Source of the DNA: Coriobacteriaceae bacterium
Lineage (GTDB): Bacteria; Actinomycetota; Coriobacteriia; Coriobacteriales; UMGS124
DNA: 13,593 bases
Direction of reading: 5' to 3'
Assembly (NCBI GenBank): GCA_019420325.1
Contig: JAHZHK010000033.1
Span: 12,215 to 25,807, forward strand
Position 1 is the first letter of the stretch. Each line of letters opens with the position of its first letter. Of this stretch, positions 9,310 to 13,593 are shown piece by piece. The notes beneath the pieces were generated by a model. The model made no database searches. It was not told the origin of the DNA and saw only the letters and a program-made list of their open reading frames with translations. A program made the position numbers and the translations under genes.

Positions 9310-10518
9310 CTAAAAATGGGCACGCAGGCTCTCGCGCCCGTCATGGGCCCCCGCCGACAAGACGATGCCAACCGTAAGAAGTTGAACGATCATCGACGAG
9401 GAGCCGAAGCTGATAAACGGCAACGGGATGCCCGTGATGGGCATCAGGGAAAGGCACATGCCGATGTTCTCAAATATCTGGAACGTCCACATGGCCGCAA
9501 TACCCAAAAGCGTAAGTTTAGCGAAAAGCGACTCCGAGCGCATCGCGATGCGAATGGCAGAGAACACAAGCACCATGTAGAGGGCGATGAGCACCGCGGC
9601 GCCCACGAAGCCAAACTGCTCGCTCAAAAGGGCAAACGCGAAGTCGGTGTGGGCCTCGGGCAAGAATCCCGACGCAGCCTGGGTGGCATTGCCGAACCCT
9701 TTGCCAAACAAGCCTCCCGAACCCACTGCAATCATCGACTGGCGCAAGTTATACCCGGCGTTGGTGGTGTCCGAGTCAGGGTCGAGAAAGACGAGCAGGC
9801 GGTTCATCTGGTAGTCCTTGAAAAGCGAGTGCTCGTCACCCACCAGGTTGTCGATGATGCCGTCGGTAAGAAGGACGGCTGCGACACCCAGCACAAGCAA
9901 GATGACGGTGACGATCACCCAGGACCGCTTGGGTCCGGCCATGACGATCACCACGGCGCCCGACACCAAGATCACGAGGCCCGTGCCGAGGTCGGGCTGC
10001 AGCAAGATGAGCAAAAACGGCACGGCAAGGACGGCACAGAGGCGCACGTAGTCCGAAAGCGACGTCACACGTCCGCCGTAGCGCGCGCACAGCGAGGCCA
10101 TGAGCAGGACCGTCACGGGCTTGGCAAGCTCAGAGGTCTGGAATGTAAAGCCGATGACCGGTATCTTCACCCAGCCGGTAAGGCCGTTGGCGCTGTAGGC
10201 AAAAAACGGCAACAAAGGGGCAAGCATGAGCGCGCAGTCAATGACGAGCAGCGCAAGCGTGCAGTTGGCAAGCTTGCGCATGTCAAAGCGATACATCGCG
10301 AGCGCCACCACGAAACCGAGGCCGGCGCCCAAGGCCTGACGCGCAGGCGAGGCGGCGGCGATGGAAAGCGACACCGAGTACACCACCACGAGACCGTATG
10401 CCACCAGCGCGACAGTAGCCGTAACGACAGCAGGATCGAGCCCTGCAAAAAAGAAGCGCAGAGAAGGGCGGGCGGGGTGGTGCGCGAAATCAAGGCGAGC
10501 CTGTTTTATCGAACGCAT
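9310..10518 (-). CDS. rodA: RodA, SEDS peptidoglycan glycosyltransferase of the elongasome
   Basis: RodA polymerises lipid II into glycan strands with its partner PBP2 during lateral wall growth, as a polytopic membrane protein. From ATG 10518 the product has 402 residues and about ten hydrophobic segments. SEDS landmarks are LQPDLGTG (173-180), the extracellular loop with GKGFGN (272-277) and LPEAHTDFAFALLSEQFGF (286-304) in which Asp292 is the expected catalytic residue, and NIGMCLSLMPITGIPLPFIS (351-370). The open frame extends to 10617, but that part is the shadow of the PBP2 3' end. The ATG shares one base with the mrdA stop (TGATG), and AGGTGA lies 7 nt before it. Directly following the transpeptidase gene marks it as RodA rather than FtsW. 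Confidence 0.96.
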   Translation of the reverse strand: MRSIKQARLDFAHHPARPSLRFFFAGLDPAVVTATVALVAYGLVVVYSVSLSIAAASPARQALGAGLGFVVALAMYRFDMRKLANCTLALLVIDCALMLAPLLPFFAYSANGLTGWVKIPVIGFTFQTSELAKPVTVLLMASLCARYGGRVTSLSDYVRLCAVLAVPFLLILLQPDLGTGLVILVSGAVVIVMAGPKRSWVIVTVILLVLGVAAVLLTDGIIDNLVGDEHSLFKDYQMNRLLVFLDPDSDTTNAGYNLRQSMIAVGSGGLFGKGFGNATQAASGFLPEAHTDFAFALLSEQFGFVGAAVLIALYMVLVFSAIRIAMRSESLFAKLTLLGIAAMWTFQIFENIGMCLSLMPITGIPLPFISFGSSSMIVQLLTVGIVLSAGAHDGRESLRAHF

Positions 10519-12599
10519 CAGTCCATCACCTGCTCGGTCGAAACCTCGCGCGTCATGAGGATCGAAACGGGGTCCGTCATTTCCACGCCGTACACGGCGC
10601 CCAGCACACCGCGGCACACGTTCGAGGCGACGTAGCCACCGCCGCCGCCGTGCTCGACGATGGCAGCCACCACGTACGTTGGATCCTCGGCAGGCGCGGC
10701 GGCACAGAACCAGGCATGCGGGTTGTCGTCATCGTCTCCTGCCTCGCCCGTACCGGACTTGCCCATGACCGTGACGGGCAAACCCGCAAAATAGTCGCCC
10801 ACATACGTCTCGTTCACCACACCGACGAGCGCATCGTTCACAAAGGACAGGATGTCCTGCGAGATCGAAACCTCGCAGCTCGGCTTCTGCTCCGCCGTGA
10901 TGATGGGCTCGCGGGTCTGGTTGGAAAGGACGTCAAGCAGCACGTGGGGCCACATCTCCACCGCCCCGTTCACAAGGCCGCAGTACGCGTAGCACATCTG
11001 AAGAGGCGTGACGAGGATGTCGCCTTGGCCGATGGCAATGTTTGCCGTGTCGCCGCCCTGCCAGGCGCGCGCGGAGTCCTCGACCCAAGTGTAGTGGTTC
11101 CACTTCCATTCGGCATCAGGCACGCGACCCTGTGACTCGGCCGGCAGGTCGATGCCGGTCGCCGAGCCAATGCCCCAGCGGCGAAACATCTCTTGAATGC
11201 CCTCGGGATGGTCGGAGTAGTAAAACGCCTTCGCAATCTCGTAAAACACGGTGTCGCAGGAATTGGTGATGCCCTCGTAGAGATTCATCCAGCCGTGTCC
11301 GGAGTGGTTCCAACAATGCATGCCGTATTGCTCGCCAAAGCCCGTCCAATAGCCCGTGCACTCGACAAGGGAGCTTGTCGTGGTCATGCCCGACTCAAGC
11401 GCGGCGCAGGTCGTGAACGGCTTGATGGTGGAAGCAGAGGGGTACAGGCCGTTGATGGCGCGGTTGAGTAGCGGGGTGTTCGCACCCTCGGCAATGAGCT
11501 GCGCCCAAGCATCGGTACTGATGCCGCCGATGAACGCGGAGGGGTCAAACGTCGGGTAGCTTGCCATGGCAAGAACCTCGCCGGTCTTGCAGTTAATGCA
11601 GACGCACGATGCGCCCGTAGGCTTGTAGTGAAGGTAATCGCTTGCCTCAAGGCCGAGAAGCAGCGCTTGCTCTGCGGCAGCCTGCACCGTTGCGTCCACG
11701 GTAAGCCGCACGTCGCTTCCCGGCTCGGGATCGACTTCCGAGGCTATCCCCAAGATGTTGCCCGAGACGTCGACATAGACCTTGCGCGAACCGCGCACGC
11801 CCTGCAGCACGTTTTCATATTGGTATTCGACACCTGACTTGCCCACGATGTCGCCTGATTGATACGTGAGCTGACGTTGCGGGTCGGCGTTGAACGCCTC
11901 GAGCTCCTCGCTCGAAATAGTGCCCGTGTACCCGAGCAAATGGCACGCAAGGGAACCGTAAGGATAGGTGCGCACCGTGCGAGACTCCACCGAGACGCCG
12001 GGGAACTGGCCGGGGTGCTCAACCACGTAGGACACGGCGCTTTCGGGCACGTCGATCATGACCGTGCGCAGCGACTGCGCGCCCTCCGACGCGCTCTGGA
12101 TGTTGCGGCGCACGGCCACGTCGGGCATGCCGAGCAGGTTGCCCAGACGGCGCACAACACGCGAGTTGTCTGCCACGGACTTGTCGGCGACGACCGCCAT
12201 GCAGGTGCGGTTGCCGACGAGGACGTTGCCGTTGCGGTCGAGGATGCGCCCGCGCGTCGCACGCAACGACACCTCGGAGGTGCTGTTCGAGTTGGCCTGG
12301 TCGGAGTAGTCTCGTCCCGAAATGACCTGCATGCCCCAAAGGCGCAGCAACAGCACGCCAAAGGCGGTGCCTGCCAAAGCGGAAAAGATTGCCGTGCGTC
12401 TGCGAAGCCCCGCCTGGCCGGAGACGTCGAGTGATTCCGCCGGCCTGATGGGCGACCGCCCCGAGTTGAAATCAAGACCGCTGGCACCCGTGAGGGGCGG
12501 GACGGCATGGCCGGCCCGATGGCGCACGACGAGAAGAACGGCAACGCACACAACCGCCAACACGGCAATGACGATCACAACGAGGACTGACGTGTCCAA
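10518..12599 (-). CDS. mrdA: Penicillin-binding protein 2 (elongasome transpeptidase) with an extra N-terminal membrane helix
   Basis: PBP2 cross-links peptidoglycan with RodA at the outer face of the membrane. The 693-residue product starts at TTG 12599, chosen for GGGGAGG 8 nt upstream; the frame is open further up, but only as mreD shadow. A hydrophobic helix lies at 4-25, then a basic Pro/Ser-rich linker, a second helix at about 70-92 running into RLWGMQVISG, the class B pedestal motif TRGRILDRNG (115-124), and the transpeptidase domain. Catalytic motifs are SxxK as STIK (390-393), SxD-type SCD (447-449) and KSGTGE (614-619). PBP2 usually has one N-terminal helix, so the first is extra and would place the N-terminus outside the cell. 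The gene lies between mreD (40-nt gap) and rodA (1-nt overlap). Confidence 0.94.
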   Translation of the reverse strand: MDTSVLVVIVIAVLAVVCVAVLLVVRHRAGHAVPPLTGASGLDFNSGRSPIRPAESLDVSGQAGLRRRTAIFSALAGTAFGVLLLRLWGMQVISGRDYSDQANSNSTSEVSLRATRGRILDRNGNVLVGNRTCMAVVADKSVADNSRVVRRLGNLLGMPDVAVRRNIQSASEGAQSLRTVMIDVPESAVSYVVEHPGQFPGVSVESRTVRTYPYGSLACHLLGYTGTISSEELEAFNADPQRQLTYQSGDIVGKSGVEYQYENVLQGVRGSRKVYVDVSGNILGIASEVDPEPGSDVRLTVDATVQAAAEQALLLGLEASDYLHYKPTGASCVCINCKTGEVLAMASYPTFDPSAFIGGISTDAWAQLIAEGANTPLLNRAINGLYPSASTIKPFTTCAALESGMTTTSSLVECTGYWTGFGEQYGMHCWNHSGHGWMNLYEGITNSCDTVFYEIAKAFYYSDHPEGIQEMFRRWGIGSATGIDLPAESQGRVPDAEWKWNHYTWVEDSARAWQGGDTANIAIGQGDILVTPLQMCYAYCGLVNGAVEMWPHVLLDVLSNQTREPIITAEQKPSCEVSISQDILSFVNDALVGVVNETYVGDYFAGLPVTVMGKSGTGEAGDDDDNPHAWFCAAAPAEDPTYVVAAIVEHGGGGGYVASNVCRGVLGAVYGVEMTDPVSILMTREVSTEQVMD

Positions 12600-12607
12600 G
12601 ACGCGCA

Positions 12608-12614
12608 CCTCCCC
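12608..12614 (-). promoter_or_regulatory. Strong ribosome binding site fixing the TTG start of mrdA
   Basis: GGGGAGG on the minus strand lies 8 nt before TTG 12599. No ATG occurs nearby in frame and the upstream in-frame sequence is mreD read in another frame, so this site determines the start. The next in-frame GTG upstream lies inside the site itself. Confidence 0.75.
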
Positions 12615-12639
12615 TTTTTCAACAGATAAATCGGACCGG

Positions 12640-13164
12640 CTAGCGAAGCCGGCGAGAACGCCGGCCGCCAGAAAGCCCGGCATAGATGGCAAAGACCAGG
12701 AGCGCGAAGAGCGAGTCGAGCACGGACGCGAGCAACGCAAGGCCCACGACCTCGCCCATCGTTGCCCCCATAGTGCCCAAAAGCACCATGACGGCGGCGG
12801 AAATGAGGTTGTACACAACGTCGGCGGCAAAGAAGACGATGCAGGCCCTCAAGGGTTCGCGCAGAAGGGCCGGCTTGCCCAGGTGCGCGCAGGCAAATGC
12901 AAAAATGCTGCCGAGCAGCGACGACAGCCCAAGCGTGGAGGACCCGAGCATGTCAAACAAGAGACCGAGGGCAAATCCCGCAATGACGCCGGCGAAAGCC
13001 CCTTTGCGCAGAGCCAGAAAGAACACCGCGCACAGAAGGAAGTTCGGCACGGCGCCCAGAAGGCTCACATGGCCGCCCAACAAAAGTTGGACCAGCACAC
13101 AGGCAACCACAACCAAAACACTGGAACGCTTCGAGCTGCAGGAATCGGGCACTGTCGGCATCAC
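12640..13164 (-). CDS. mreD: Rod shape-determining membrane protein MreD
   Basis: MreD is a small polytopic membrane protein of the elongasome that works with MreC. The 174-residue product has about five or six hydrophobic segments (roughly 15-31, 38-52, 56-75, 79-95, 104-127, 135-163) and ends in a basic tail (GGRRSRRLR). The FDMLGSSTLG segment at 70-79, with an aspartate inside a membrane region, is typical. It starts at GTG 13164, which overlaps the mreC stop by 4 nt (GTGA); the next codon is an ATG (13161) that would serve equally well. AGGTGA lies 6 nt before the GTG and 9 nt before the ATG. Sequence identity is low in this family, so the call leans on topology and on its place between mreC and mrdA. 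Confidence 0.9.
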   Translation of the reverse strand: MMPTVPDSCSSKRSSVLVVVACVLVQLLLGGHVSLLGAVPNFLLCAVFFLALRKGAFAGVIAGFALGLLFDMLGSSTLGLSSLLGSIFAFACAHLGKPALLREPLRACIVFFAADVVYNLISAAVMVLLGTMGATMGEVVGLALLASVLDSLFALLVFAIYAGLSGGRRSRRLR

Positions 13165-13593
13165 TGGGCATCACCTGCACTTTGGCCACTTTCAAGGTCC
13201 TGGTCGGTCGACACTGCATCAACCTGCGCGCCATATGCCGTGATGACAAAGACCTCCGAGGCGTTTGCGGCCTGCGTCAAGGGCTTTACCACTATGTCCT
13301 GGAAAAGAGACGAGGGCTCGCTCACCACGCTTACCACCATACCCACCGCAAGACCCTTCGGGTAGACGTCGCTTCTCCCCGACGCCCTCACGACATCGCC
13401 CACGCTCACCGCGTCATCGCTGGACACGTAGTCGACGCGCACCGTGGAATCCACAGAACCGGACAGAATGCCCGCGGCGCCGCTCTCCCCCACCGACACG
13501 CTCATGGAAAACATGGGGTCATTTATCAAACGGACCGTTGCCGTGGTAGGAGAGACGGCACACACCTGGCCGACAAGGGAGGCGCCGTCCGTC
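13161..13593 (-). CDS. mreC: Rod shape-determining protein MreC, C-terminal part only
   Basis: MreC is a bitopic protein that forms filaments in the periplasm-facing space and activates PBP2-RodA. The visible 143 codons are the C-terminal half of its beta-domain region: LVGQVCAV, VRLINDPMFSMSVSV, GILSGS, VSVGDVVRASG, YPKGLAVGMVVSV, SLFQDIVVKPL and EVFVI. The order and spacing match the family. A short Gln/Ser/Asp-rich tail (STDQDLESGQSAGDAQ) follows the last strand. The 5' part, with the membrane anchor and coiled coil, lies beyond the right edge; mreB would be expected upstream of that. The stop overlaps the mreD start. Confidence 0.93.
   Translation of the reverse strand, partial: TDGASLVGQVCAVSPTTATVRLINDPMFSMSVSVGESGAAGILSGSVDSTVRVDYVSSDDAVSVGDVVRASGRSDVYPKGLAVGMVVSVVSEPSSLFQDIVVKPLTQAANASEVFVITAYGAQVDAVSTDQDLESGQSAGDAQ

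Noticed and set aside
10600..10680. A short GC-rich triplet-like run (gccaccgccgccgccg) near the mrdA 3' end, considered as a repeat element.
   Set aside because: It encodes the Gly-rich segment EHGGGGGYV near the end of the transpeptidase domain and does not recur elsewhere.

Overview
The window reads as a chromosomal stretch of a high-GC Gram-positive bacterium. The gene order and protein flavours fit an actinobacterial lineage of the Coriobacteriia type (Collinsella/Olsenella-like), but that assignment is inference from the sequence alone. All twelve recognisable genes lie on the minus strand, so transcription runs from the right edge to the left edge. Genes are tightly packed with 1-19 nt overlaps or short gaps. 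No stretch over 300 bases lacks a gene. The longest non-coding gap is about 165 nt (4625-4789). I see no tRNA, rRNA, CRISPR array, insertion sequence or phage gene.

Right part (13593 to 9310): the cell-elongation (elongasome) block, in transcription order mreC (3' part only), mreD, the PBP2-type transpeptidase mrdA, and the SEDS glycosyltransferase rodA. These scaffold and synthesise lateral-wall peptidoglycan.

Middle part (9297 to 4790): four genes follow without a gap. They are a DUF697 (YcjF-like) membrane-associated protein whose N-terminal half looks like a GTPase fold without its nucleotide-binding motifs; a TIGR03960-family radical SAM protein; its usual partner, a DUF2344/TIGR03936 protein, broken here by a one-base frameshift; and an RNase E/G homologue that has lost both catalytic aspartates and the zinc-link cysteines. 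The last is the most unusual item in the window: an apparent RNase E/G pseudoenzyme at the locus where an active enzyme would be expected.

Left part (4692 to 1): a promoter-like element precedes rplU (L21), rpmA (L27) and obgE (ribosome-assembly GTPase). Then come proB and proA (first two steps of proline synthesis), with proA cut by the window edge. A strong hairpin sits between rpmA and obgE and may trim downstream expression. ObgE carries an 80-residue, very acidic C-terminal tail whose DNA also holds the start of proB.

The overall picture is a conserved housekeeping superoperon joining cell-wall elongation, a radical SAM pair, RNA/ribosome functions and proline synthesis. The gene content is mostly conventional; the novelty lies in degenerate or extended versions of known families.
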